In this document: positions 5,221 to 13,201 of the stretch, piece after piece
How the letters are laid out: every line of letters begins with the position of its first letter
How positions within the stretch are numbered: position 1 is the first letter of the stretch
Assembly (NCBI GenBank): GCA_943913325.1
Contig: CALTXP010000035.1
Location: 1-14,941, forward strand
Direction: 5' to 3'
Length of the DNA: 14,941 nt
DNA from: an uncultured Anaerococcus sp.
Lineage (GTDB): Bacteria > Bacillota > Clostridia > Tissierellales > Peptoniphilaceae
Program-made: the position numbers and the translations under genes
Notes under the pieces: model-generated
Seen by the model: the letters and a program-made list of their open reading frames with translations, nothing else
The model's database searches: none
Told to the model about the DNA's origin: nothing

Positions 5221-7337
5221 ATGTGTAAAACCCTTGCTTTGATTTCTTTTGTGCGTCCCTCATTCCAAAAGTTTTCTCCTAAATAACCACAAGTTCTTCT
5301 TACAACGGTTAAAGTATTTCTATCCTTATTTCCACAATTTGGACAATACCACTCGTTATTATCGTTTAATAAAATTTCCCCATCAAATCCACACTCACTG
5401 CAGTAGTCTGACTTAGTATTAAATTCTGCATATTGAATATGATCATAAATATATTTTATCATTGTTATAACAGCTTCTATATTATTTGTCATATTTGGTA
5501 TCTCTGCATAAGAAATGCACCCACCAGTTGATAGTGATTGAAACTCAGATTCAAAATCAAATTTTTCAAAAACAGAAATTTCCTCTCTAACATCTACATG
5601 AAATGAATTTGTGTAATAGCCCTTGTCTGTAACATCTTTGATTTCACCAAATCTTTTTTTATCAATACTTGCAAATCTGTGAGTTAAGCTTTCTGCTGGT
5701 GTACCATAAACAGCAAAAGCTATACCATACTCTTTGCTCCATTCATCTTTCTTTTCATTTAATAACTCCATAATTTTAAGAGCAAAAGCTTTACCTTCTG
5801 GACTTGTATGAGATTTTCCAGTTATCAGTATGCTAGCTTCATAAATTCCTATATAGCCGATAGTTACTGTTGCATATCCATTTTCTAATAAAGGCTTTAT
5901 AGGAGTGTGTTTAGGAAGTCTTGCTATAGCTCCATGTTGAAAATGTATTGGTGATGAATCACTTGTTACATCTTTCAAGTGATTATATCTTAAAAGTCCT
6001 ACTTTTTTTACAAGTTCCAATCTTTTTTCTAAAATTTTAAAGAATTTTTCTTCATCATTTTTAGCAAGAATTCCTATTTGCGGAAGATTTATAGTACATA
6101 CACCAATATTAAATCTTCCATCAAACTTATATTTGCCGTGTTCATCTTTATATGGAGGCAAAAATGCTCTACATCCCATTGGAGAAAAAACATTACCTTC
6201 ATAATTTTCTCTCATTTTTTTTGCTGATATATAATCTGGATACATTCTTTTTGCTGTACATTTTGCAGCAAGTTTTGTTAGAGCATAAAATTTGCTATTT
6301 TCTTTAATATTGTTCTCATCTAAAACATAGATTAGTTTAGGAAAAGCTGGGGTTACATATACTCCTGCTTCGTTTTTAATTCCCTGAATCCTTTGTTTTA
6401 GAATTTCTTCTATAATTTTTACAGTTTCGTTTAGATATGGATCTTTTTTATCTGTATGCATGAATAAAGTTACAAATGGTGCTTGACCATTGCTAGTCAT
6501 AAGCGTATTTATCTGATATTGAATAGTCTGAATACCTGATTCTAAATCCTTTTTAGTCATTGCCTTAGCCATATCTAAAGCAGCCTTTTCATCAGCTAAA
6601 GTCTTTCTACAAAGTCTTAAATTCTTATCATATGATTTTTTAAGATATGGACTTAAACAAGATATATTAATAGATTGACCCCCATATTGATTAGAAGCAA
6701 TCTGCGCTATTATTTGAGTCATTACATTGCAAGCAACTTGAAATGACTTTGGAGTTTCTATTAACTTTCCATTAACAACTGTTCCATTGTCTAGCATATT
6801 TTTCATATCTACTAAACAACAATTAAAAATAGGCTGTATCAGATAATCTAAATCATGAATATGTATCGCTCCAGATTCATGAGCCTCAACTAAATAAGCT
6901 GGAATTAGTTTTCTTTTTGCAATATCTTTTGCTACTTCACCTGCTATTAAATCTCTTTGAGTAGATGCTATCAGAGGATTTTTATTTGAATTTTCATCCA
7001 TAACATCTATATTTGTTTGATTCAATAAACCTAATATATCTTTATCAGATGTATTTTGCTCTCTTTTATAAGCTTGTATAGATTTATATGATTCATACGC
7101 TCTAGCAGTTGCTGGATTATTTTTTCTAATCAATTCATAATAAACAGCTTCTTCAATTTCATATATAGAAACCTCATCCTTCTCTTCAAACTTTTCCTTT
7201 ATTATGAATGCTATCTCTTCTGGCTGATTTTTTACATATATACCACTTGGTGAATTCATAGCCTTTATAATAGCAGAACTTATCTTTTCTACTTCAAAAT
7301 TAACTTTTTTGCCATCTCTTTTTAATACTCTTGTCAT
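5217..7337 (-). CDS. nrdD: Anaerobic ribonucleoside-triphosphate reductase (class III)
   Basis: This oxygen-sensitive glycyl-radical enzyme reduces ribonucleoside triphosphates to deoxy forms. It is 706 aa. An N-terminal ATP-cone (about 1-90, starting MTRVLKRDGKKV) senses ATP/dATP. The catalytic barrel contains the FNCCLVDM and MGCRAFLPP cysteine-bearing segments. A C-terminal zinc site is made by C646, C649, C665 and C668, and the glycyl-radical residue is G684 in RTCGYLG. I chose ATG 7337 rather than the in-frame ATG at 7397: it has AGGAGG at ideal spacing, the ATP-cone motif begins there, and the extra 20 codons would cover the promoter and NrdR boxes. The first gene of a probable five-gene operon. 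Confidence 0.96.
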   Translation of the reverse strand: MTRVLKRDGKKVNFEVEKISSAIIKAMNSPSGIYVKNQPEEIAFIIKEKFEEKDEVSIYEIEEAVYYELIRKNNPATARAYESYKSIQAYKREQNTSDKDILGLLNQTNIDVMDENSNKNPLIASTQRDLIAGEVAKDIAKRKLIPAYLVEAHESGAIHIHDLDYLIQPIFNCCLVDMKNMLDNGTVVNGKLIETPKSFQVACNVMTQIIAQIASNQYGGQSINISCLSPYLKKSYDKNLRLCRKTLADEKAALDMAKAMTKKDLESGIQTIQYQINTLMTSNGQAPFVTLFMHTDKKDPYLNETVKIIEEILKQRIQGIKNEAGVYVTPAFPKLIYVLDENNIKENSKFYALTKLAAKCTAKRMYPDYISAKKMRENYEGNVFSPMGCRAFLPPYKDEHGKYKFDGRFNIGVCTINLPQIGILAKNDEEKFFKILEKRLELVKKVGLLRYNHLKDVTSDSSPIHFQHGAIARLPKHTPIKPLLENGYATVTIGYIGIYEASILITGKSHTSPEGKAFALKIMELLNEKKDEWSKEYGIAFAVYGTPAESLTHRFASIDKKRFGEIKDVTDKGYYTNSFHVDVREEISVFEKFDFESEFQSLSTGGCISYAEIPNMTNNIEAVITMIKYIYDHIQYAEFNTKSDYCSECGFDGEILLNDNNEWYCPNCGNKDRNTLTVVRRTCGYLGENFWNEGRTKEIKARVLHI

Positions 7338-7363
7338 TTTATAATCCTCCTGCTTTTGAAGTA

Positions 7364-7392
7364 GTATACCATATATAGTTGTATAAGTAAAT
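7364..7392 (-). promoter_or_regulatory. Probable nrdD promoter
   Basis: On the minus strand, TATACT (7369-7364) is a -10 with TTTACT as a weak -35 about 17 bp upstream. The first NrdR-like box lies in the spacer and -10, where a bound repressor would block RNA polymerase. Confidence 0.45.
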
Positions 7393-7411
7393 AACATACT
7401 ATATATAGTAT
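7366..7411 (-). promoter_or_regulatory. Pair of NrdR-like boxes
   Basis: Two sites resemble the NrdR consensus ACACTATATATAGTGT. The site at 7396-7411 matches 14 of 16 bases and is itself palindromic; the site at 7366-7381 matches 12 of 16. Their starts are 30 bp apart, about three helical turns, in line with the paired, phased arrangement known for NrdR, the dATP/ATP-sensing repressor of ribonucleotide reductase genes. They lie between the clpB terminator and the nrdD ribosome-binding site. Confidence 0.75.
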
Positions 7412-7430
7412 ATTACAGTGAAAAACTAGG

Positions 7431-7471
7431 AATAAAATAAGGATGTTGCTATTTAAACCATAGAACATCCT
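7431..7471 (-). terminator. Intrinsic terminator of clpB
   Basis: On the minus strand, AGGATGTT pairs with AACATCCT (8 bp, 7464-7471 with 7440-7447) around a 16-nt loop, and is followed by a T-rich tract (TATTTTATT). It lies 17 nt after the clpB stop. Confidence 0.8.
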
Positions 7472-7487
7472 CATAAAATTATATTAA

Positions 7488-10073
7488 TTATTTTTTCTCA
7501 AAAGCTAATTTTTTCTCACTATCCACATCTAAAACAGCCGTATCTTTAGCTCCTACTTTACCTTCAATAATAAGCTTACCAAGCTTTGTTTCAACATTTG
7601 TTTGTAAATATCTTTTTACTGGTCTAGCACCAAATTCAACATCATAAGAATTAGCTAATATATATTCCTTAGCTGCTGGAGTAATTTCAAGCTTTATATC
7701 TAAGTCTTTAAGTCTATTTCTAATATCTTCTACTTGTAAATCAATGATATTATATACTTGTTCGCTTGTAAGTGGACTAAACATTACTATATCATCAATT
7801 CTATTTAAAAACTCAGGTTTAAATGATGCTCTTAGTGACTCTTCTACTAAGTTTTTATTCTCTTCATCTATAGTTCCATCATCTTTTAGTCCATCTAAAA
7901 GATATCCTGAACCTATATTTGATGTCATTATTATAATAGTATTTTTAAAATCAACTGTTCTACCCATACTATCTGTTAATCGACCATCATCCAAAACTTG
8001 TAATAAGATATTGAATACATCGGGATGAGCTTTTTCTATTTCATCAAATAAGATTACTGAGTATGGCATGCGACGAACTGCCTCAGTAAGTTGTCCACCT
8101 TCTTCATATCCTACATATCCTGGTGCTGCACCTATAAGTCTTGATACAGAGTATTTTTCCATATACTCACTCATATCGATTCTTATCATGTGGTTTTCGT
8201 CATCAAACATTGCTTCAGATAAAGCTTTTGCAAGTTCTGTCTTACCAACACCTGTAGGTCCTAAAAATATAAATGAACCAATAGGCTTAGATTGATCTTT
8301 AAGACCAGATCTCGCTCTAATAATTGCATCTGAAACAGATTCTACTGCTTGATCTTGTCCTATTACTCTTTCATGAAGTTTTTCCGGTAGATGAAAGATT
8401 TTGCTTCTTTCACTTTCTACAAGTTTTGAAACTGGTATACCCGTCCAATTGCTTACTACATCAGCTACATCTTCGTCTGTAACTTGCTCTTTTATAGAAT
8501 CAACATTATCGTTTTGAGAGAGTTCACTTGCTTTTTTTAGTTTTTCCTCTAATGCTGGCAAAGTGCCATAACGTAATTCTGACAATTTTTCAAAGTCATA
8601 TTTACGTTCCGCTTGATCTATTTCTACGTTGACTTTGTCAATTTCTTCCTTAATATTTTTTACATCATCAATAGAGGACTTTTGTTCTTTCCATTTTAGA
8701 AAATCTTCATCATATTTTTCTGATAAATCAGCCAATTCTTTTTCAAGAATATCAAGCCTTTGTTTAGATGATTCATCCTCTTCTTTTTTGAGTGCTGTAA
8801 TTTCAATTTGTAATTGAAGGAGTTTTCTTTTTTCTTCGTCAAGATAAGTTGGCATAGTGTCAATCTCTGTACGGACAGTTGCACAGGCTTCATCCATTAA
8901 ATCTATTGCTTTATCTGGTAAAAATCTATCTGTAATATATCTATCAGATAATTCTGCTGACGCTATTACCGCACTATCTTGAATCCTAATACCATGAAAT
9001 ATTTCATACTTATCTTTGATTCCTCTAAGAATACTAATAGTATCTTCAATACTTGGTTCATTTACCATTACTTTTTGGAAACGCCTTTCAAGTGCTCCAT
9101 CTTTTTCTATATATTCTCTATATTCATTTAATGTCGTAGCACCTATAACTTTTATTTCACCACGAGCAAGCATTGGCTTCATTATGTTTGAAGCATCCAT
9201 AGCTCCCTCTGACTTACCAGCACCAACTAAAGTATGAATTTCGTCAATAAACATAATAATCTGTCCATCTGACTTTTGAACTTCTTCTAATACTGATTTA
9301 AGTCTTTCTTCAAATTGGCCACGGTATTTTGCTCCGGCTACTAATGATCCCATATCTAAAGAAAAGATAGTTCTACCTTGAAGTGGTTCTGGCACATCAT
9401 TATTTACTATCCTTTGGGCAAGACCTTCTACTATTGCAGTTTTACCTACACCAGGATTACCGATTAATACTGGGTTATTTTTCTTACGACGAGATAAAAT
9501 CCTAAGAGCATTTCTAATTTCATTATCTCTTCCTATTACTGGATCAATTTTACCTTCCTTTGCTTCCTGTGTAAGGTCTCTACCAAATTTTTCTAAGGGA
9601 TTATTTGTTTCTTCTGGATTATCTGTAGTTACTTTTTGACCTTTCCTGACCTTATCGATAGAATTTTTAAATTCTCTATACTTCAAACCGTATCTTTTAT
9701 TTACATCACTTACTTGTGTTTTTTCATTAAGTAAGGCTGAGAATATATGTTCTATTGATACAAAGCTATCCCCCATAGCATTTGCTTCATCTTCACTTTT
9801 CAAAAGAATTCTAGTGAAAGTTTGAGTTGGATATATATTTGATCCACCACTGGCTTGAGGAAGCCTTTCCATTAAGTTTTTTATTTCATTCTTATATGCA
9901 CTATAATCTATATCCATAGTTTTTATTATTTGAGAAACTATAGAATTAGAGTCCTCTATAAGCGCATAATTTAAGTGAATTTCATTTACTTCAGGATTGC
10001 TATTTTTAATAGCAATATTATTTGCGTCATTAATAGCTTCTGCTGATTTTTGTGTAAATTTATTATAGTCCAT
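7488..10073 (-). CDS. clpB: ATP-dependent disaggregase ClpB
   Basis: This hexameric AAA+ chaperone extracts polypeptides from aggregates with DnaK/DnaJ. It is 861 aa, full length. The N-terminal Clp repeat domain spans about 1-145. AAA-1 has Walker A GNPGVGKT at 205-212 and Walker B with D277/E278. The ClpB-specific coiled-coil middle domain spans about 405-525, which separates it from ClpC/ClpA. AAA-2 has Walker A GPTGVGKT at 605-612 and Walker B D677/E678. There is no IGF/IGL-type ClpP-docking loop evident, as expected. ATG 10073 lies 3 nt after the dnaJ-like stop, with AGGAGA embedded in the end of that gene, so the two are co-expressed from the CtsR-controlled promoter. Confidence 0.97.
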   Translation of the reverse strand: MDYNKFTQKSAEAINDANNIAIKNSNPEVNEIHLNYALIEDSNSIVSQIIKTMDIDYSAYKNEIKNLMERLPQASGGSNIYPTQTFTRILLKSEDEANAMGDSFVSIEHIFSALLNEKTQVSDVNKRYGLKYREFKNSIDKVRKGQKVTTDNPEETNNPLEKFGRDLTQEAKEGKIDPVIGRDNEIRNALRILSRRKKNNPVLIGNPGVGKTAIVEGLAQRIVNNDVPEPLQGRTIFSLDMGSLVAGAKYRGQFEERLKSVLEEVQKSDGQIIMFIDEIHTLVGAGKSEGAMDASNIMKPMLARGEIKVIGATTLNEYREYIEKDGALERRFQKVMVNEPSIEDTISILRGIKDKYEIFHGIRIQDSAVIASAELSDRYITDRFLPDKAIDLMDEACATVRTEIDTMPTYLDEEKRKLLQLQIEITALKKEEDESSKQRLDILEKELADLSEKYDEDFLKWKEQKSSIDDVKNIKEEIDKVNVEIDQAERKYDFEKLSELRYGTLPALEEKLKKASELSQNDNVDSIKEQVTDEDVADVVSNWTGIPVSKLVESERSKIFHLPEKLHERVIGQDQAVESVSDAIIRARSGLKDQSKPIGSFIFLGPTGVGKTELAKALSEAMFDDENHMIRIDMSEYMEKYSVSRLIGAAPGYVGYEEGGQLTEAVRRMPYSVILFDEIEKAHPDVFNILLQVLDDGRLTDSMGRTVDFKNTIIIMTSNIGSGYLLDGLKDDGTIDEENKNLVEESLRASFKPEFLNRIDDIVMFSPLTSEQVYNIIDLQVEDIRNRLKDLDIKLEITPAAKEYILANSYDVEFGARPVKRYLQTNVETKLGKLIIEGKVGAKDTAVLDVDSEKKLAFEKK

Positions 10074-10076
10074 AAA

Positions 10077-11006
10077 TTACTCTCCTATCTCTTCTAATTG
10101 TTGATACAATTTGACTGCTTCTTCTGACAATTCCTTTGGATTATCAATAATAACTTCTAGAAGTAAATCTCCTTTGTTTCCCTTTCTATCTTTATATCCA
10201 TATCCCTTAAGCCTAATCTTTTGACCAGAATTTATTTTTTCTGGGATATTAACCATTAAGCTACCATCTAGTGTATTCACTTTTATTTTTGTTCCAAAAT
10301 ATGCTTTCCAAGGTGTGATTTTTTCTTCTTGAATAATATCAATTCCATCTAACCTTCTATTTTCTTCGTCTTTTATAATAACTTTAGCTAAAATATATGC
10401 ATTAATTCCATATTTTGAACCATCAACTTTTATTTTATTATTATTCTTAATTCCTGCTGGTACTTTAATCTCAACATTACTTGTAGTATCTTTATGTTTT
10501 ATAGCTACATTTTTTTTAGTACCATTAAGGGCTTCATTTATAGTAATTTCTATCCTTGCATCCAAGGTTGATTTTTTCTTTGCATTAAAATTTCTACCAG
10601 ACACATTTGTAAACTTACGAGAAGATCCTCTATTATAGGTAGATTTTCCAAATCCTCCAAATAAACTATCGAAAAAGTCTGAGAATCCACTATCACTACC
10701 ACTAGTATAAGTATAAGAACCTCCACCAAAATTTCCAAAGTCAAATCCAAAATCACTAGGATCAAAGTTTTGACCTCCTGTAAAATTGGCATTTTTTCCA
10801 AATCTATCATATTTTTTACGTTTTTTAGGGTCTGATAAAACTTCGTAAGCTTCACTTATTTCGCTAAATTTATCTGCTGCATCTTTATCATCTGGATGAA
10901 GGTCTGGGTGATATTTCTTAGCAAGTTTCCTATAAGCCTTTTTTATATCGACGTCACTTGCCTTTTTATCTACTCCTAATACTTCATAATAATCTCTATA
11001 TTTCAT
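10077..11006 (-). CDS. DnaJ-like co-chaperone of the CbpA type (no zinc finger)
   Basis: This J-domain protein stimulates the ATPase of DnaK and delivers clients. It is 309 aa. The J domain spans 1-70 with the HPD motif at 33-35. A Gly/Phe/Ser-rich linker covers about 73-130, followed directly by the two beta-sandwich client-binding domains of the DnaJ C-terminal family. The CxxCxGxG zinc-finger repeats of true DnaJ are absent, and the protein has no cysteine at all. It is therefore a class II (CbpA-like) J protein. It is first in a two-gene operon with clpB. The ATG at 11006 has GGAGG 6 nt upstream. Confidence 0.92.
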   Translation of the reverse strand: MKYRDYYEVLGVDKKASDVDIKKAYRKLAKKYHPDLHPDDKDAADKFSEISEAYEVLSDPKKRKKYDRFGKNANFTGGQNFDPSDFGFDFGNFGGGSYTYTSGSDSGFSDFFDSLFGGFGKSTYNRGSSRKFTNVSGRNFNAKKKSTLDARIEITINEALNGTKKNVAIKHKDTTSNVEIKVPAGIKNNNKIKVDGSKYGINAYILAKVIIKDEENRRLDGIDIIQEEKITPWKAYFGTKIKVNTLDGSLMVNIPEKINSGQKIRLKGYGYKDRKGNKGDLLLEVIIDNPKELSEEAVKLYQQLEEIGE

Positions 11007-11031
11007 ACTACCTCCATCATTTTAGATTTTA

Positions 11032-11048
11032 TTTGACCATCTCTGACC
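11032..11048 (-). promoter_or_regulatory. CtsR operator upstream of dnaJ-like/clpB
   Basis: On the minus strand the site reads GGTCAGAGATGGTCAAA against the CtsR heptad consensus GGTCAAA-N3-GGTCAAA: one mismatch in the first heptad, a perfect second heptad, and the correct 3-bp spacer. It covers roughly +2 to +18 of the predicted transcript, a classic repressing position. CtsR is the Firmicutes class III heat-shock repressor. Confidence 0.88.
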
Positions 11049-11056
11049 TTAGTTAA

Positions 11057-11084
11057 ACTATACTATGTTTATGTATATATTCAA
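11057..11084 (-). promoter_or_regulatory. Sigma-A-type promoter of dnaJ-like/clpB
   Basis: On the minus strand, TTGAAT (11084-11079) and TATAGT (11062-11057) are separated by 16 bp and lie immediately upstream of the CtsR operator. Confidence 0.65.
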
Positions 11085-11129
11085 GTTTGATTGTATAAAT
11101 TTTATATTGTACTTAATTATATTAATAAA

Positions 11130-11168
11130 ACAAAATAAATAATTAAAGCCTTCAAAAGAAGGCCTTAA
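11130..11168 (-). terminator. Intrinsic terminator of apt
   Basis: On the minus strand an 11-bp stem (TTAAGGCCTTC with GAAGGCTTTAA, one G-U) has a TTTT loop, spanning 11143-11168 and followed by a T-rich tract down to 11130. It starts immediately after the apt stop codon. Confidence 0.88.
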
Positions 11169-11687
11169 TTAATGATCATATTTAACTACAGATATTACTT
11201 TATAATCATCCAAAACATCTCTACCATTTAAATCTTCTAGCTCTATTAAAAATTCAAATGCAGAAACTTTAGCTCCAAGACTTTCAATCAAGTTAGCAGC
11301 AGCCTTTGCAGATCCACCTGTAGCTATAAGATCATCTACTATAACAACCTTATCTCCAGGCCTTAAGGAATCTTTATGCATCTCCAATTCATTTTCCCCA
11401 TATTCTAATTCATAAGAAACTTTTTCAATTTCTCCTGGAAGCTTACCCGGCTTTCTTATTGGTATAAATCCTTTATTTAGTCTATCTGCAAGTGGAGCTC
11501 CAAATATAAATCCCCTAGATTCTATACCTACTATATAATCAAAGTCCAAGTCTTTTATTTCTTTTTCAAGTAAGTCTAATGATTCTTCGAAAGCTTCTTT
11601 ATTTTTTAATAAAGTAGTAATATCTTTGAAAGATATCCCTTCGACCGGATAATCTTCTATCACTCTAATTGTTGATTTAATGTCCAT
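11169..11687 (-). CDS. apt: Adenine phosphoribosyltransferase
   Basis: This enzyme converts adenine and PRPP to AMP and pyrophosphate in purine salvage. It is 172 aa, the standard length. The PRPP-binding motif VVIVDDLIATGGS lies at 114-126. The N-terminal IEDYPVEGISFKDIT segment and GIESRGFIFGAPLA at 54-67 are typical. ATG 11687 follows GGAGG. It has its own terminator and is divergent from the decarboxylase frame; a TATAAT (minus strand, 11710-11705) is a plausible -10. Confidence 0.95.
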   Translation of the reverse strand: MDIKSTIRVIEDYPVEGISFKDITTLLKNKEAFEESLDLLEKEIKDLDFDYIVGIESRGFIFGAPLADRLNKGFIPIRKPGKLPGEIEKVSYELEYGENELEMHKDSLRPGDKVVIVDDLIATGGSAKAAANLIESLGAKVSAFEFLIELEDLNGRDVLDDYKVISVVKYDH

Positions 11688-11735
11688 TATAATCCTCCAA
11701 ATAAATTATACCCTAAATAATAATATCTATTCTGA

Positions 11736-11752
11736 TATAATATTATTATACT
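11736..11752 (+). promoter_or_regulatory. Possible -10 region for the decarboxylase frame
   Basis: TATAAT (11736-11741) and TATACT (11747-11752) lie 24-40 nt before the ATG at 11776. Neither has a good -35 at the right distance, so which is used is unclear. Confidence 0.3.
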
Positions 11753-11775
11753 CGTGTAAATAAGAGGAGTTTTAT

Positions 11776-12633
11776 ATGTTAAATGAAAAACTAGATGAAT
11801 ATTTAAAAAAAGATTATTATCCCTTTCATATGCCTGGCGCAAAAAGAAACTCAATATTACGAAATGATTTACCTTATAAAAGAGATCTTACAGAAATAGA
11901 CGGATTTGATAATTTAAACGATCCAAAGGAAATTCTGCATGACTTAGAAGTAAATCTAGCTAATATTTATAATGTAAATGAGACGGTGATATCAACAAAT
12001 GGTTCAACTTGTGGTTTATTAGCTAGTATTCGCTCATTAACTTACAAAAATAAAAAGATACTAATCCAAAGAACTTGTCATAAAGCTGTATATAATGCAA
12101 TTGAAGTATTTAATCTTGATGTTGATTATATAGATATTGTCACAAATGAAATAAATGCTGTGATTGATATAGACTATGTAGACTTAGAAAAAAGTTTAAA
12201 AAATGATCAATATGCTGCTGTTTTAATAACCTCACCATCATATGAAGGTTATATTTTAGATCTGTATAAAATTTATAAAATATGCAAAAAAAATTATACT
12301 CCATTGTTAGTTGACTTAGCTCATGGATCACATTTTATTTTAGAAAATTTTTATAGTACTGCTTTTGATATAGCTATTACATCATTTCACAAAAACTTAT
12401 CGGGTTTAACTCCCTCAGCTGGCGTACTTATAAATAATAAATCTTTAGCAAAAGAAGTAAGACGAAATATGGCAATATTTCAAACATCTTCACCATCTTA
12501 TGTAATAATGCAATCAATAGATGAAATGATAGAAAATTTTGATAAATTCTCAATTTTATATAAAGATTTAAATAAAAATTTGAATGACTTATATTCTTTA
12601 AAATTAAAAAATTTAAAATTAGTTGATTATTAA
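11776..12633 (+). CDS. Orn/Lys/Arg decarboxylase-like PLP enzyme, N-terminal part (frame broken by stop)
   Basis: This is the fold-type I PLP catalytic domain of the small (YaaO-like) basic amino acid decarboxylase family. Seen: the N-terminal FHMPGAKRN (17-25), a phosphate-binding NGSTCG at 75-80, H102 in RTCHKAVYNA that would stack on PLP, D180 in LVDLAHGSHF that would bind the pyridine nitrogen, and the Schiff-base lysine K206 in SFHKNLSGLTPSAGVL. The frame ends after 285 aa at TAA 12631, where relatives continue into a C-terminal domain of about 150 residues. The missing part is encoded immediately downstream in the same frame. AGAGGAG precedes the ATG. The substrate is not deducible, and activity is doubtful unless the two halves assemble or the stop is read through. 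Confidence 0.8.
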   Translation: MLNEKLDEYLKKDYYPFHMPGAKRNSILRNDLPYKRDLTEIDGFDNLNDPKEILHDLEVNLANIYNVNETVISTNGSTCGLLASIRSLTYKNKKILIQRTCHKAVYNAIEVFNLDVDYIDIVTNEINAVIDIDYVDLEKSLKNDQYAAVLITSPSYEGYILDLYKIYKICKKNYTPLLVDLAHGSHFILENFYSTAFDIAITSFHKNLSGLTPSAGVLINNKSLAKEVRRNMAIFQTSSPSYVIMQSIDEMIENFDKFSILYKDLNKNLNDLYSLKLKNLKLVDY

Positions 12634-12648
12634 GAAAAGGAGTTTAAC

Positions 12649-13128
12649 TTGAATATAGCTAAAGATAGAACAAAAATTTTAATCTCAACAAAAAATACAA
12701 ATATTAACGGAATAATCTTACAAGATCTTCTTAGAAAAGAAAAAATTGAAATAGAAATGGCTTATCCAAATTACTGTCTACTAATTTCAACAATATTTGA
12801 TAGTAAAAAAGGATTTGAAAGGTTAAAAAAAGCTCTAATTAACATTGACAAGAGTATCTATAAAACAAAAAATGAAATAAAGTTTTCATATACGATACCT
12901 AAGCAAGTTCTTAAAATATCTGAAGCCATGCTCATGGATAATAAAACTATTAGCCTATCTAATAGTTTGGATGAGATATCATCATGTTTTGTTTATGCAT
13001 ATCCACCTGGTATACCTTTACTAACTCCAGGTGAACTTATAGATAATAGAATACTAGATAATATTAGTCTACTTAAAAGTAGTAATATTTCTTTAAATAT
13101 TGATAAATATATAAGTGTGATAGATTGA
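12649..13128 (+). CDS. Orn/Lys/Arg decarboxylase-like enzyme, C-terminal part
   Basis: This 159-aa continuation of the preceding frame (same phase, five codons after the stop) carries the C-terminal domain of the family. It starts with a KDRTKILIS strand after the N-terminus, has an MAYPNYCLLIST segment, and ends with the characteristic YAYPPGIPLLTPGE motif around residues 118-131. Translation could restart at TTG 12649, because AAAAGGAG lies 6 nt upstream. That Shine-Dalgarno is made by the Lys-Glu codons following the stop, so it may be fortuitous. Joined with the upstream part the product would be about 450 aa, a normal family length. Confidence 0.7.
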   Translation: MNIAKDRTKILISTKNTNINGIILQDLLRKEKIEIEMAYPNYCLLISTIFDSKKGFERLKKALINIDKSIYKTKNEIKFSYTIPKQVLKISEAMLMDNKTISLSNSLDEISSCFVYAYPPGIPLLTPGELIDNRILDNISLLKSSNISLNIDKYISVID

Positions 13129-13153
13129 CAAATAAAGCTATAACTGTTAAGAT
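13125..13153 (+). promoter_or_regulatory. Sigma-A-type promoter of the SCIFF operon
   Basis: A perfect TTGACA (13125-13130, overlapping the preceding stop codon) lies 17 bp before TAAGAT (13148-13153). The predicted start near 13160 falls within an inverted repeat, ATGTAT-5 nt-ATACAT (13158-13174). Confidence 0.65.
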
Positions 13154-13201
13154 TAGAATGTATATTAAATACATACATATTTATATATTAGGAGAGTATA
13201 T

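Noticed and set aside
7338..7397. Upstream in-frame ATG that would add 20 residues to NrdD
   Set aside because: It lies inside the NrdR boxes and has no ribosome-binding site; the internal ATG at 7337 has AGGAGG and begins the ATP-cone.
7412..7439. GTGAAAAACTAGGAATAAAATAA, similar to the tip of repeat copy B
   Set aside because: Only a short AT-rich resemblance with no second arm; it is explained as the spacer and T-rich tract of the clpB terminator.
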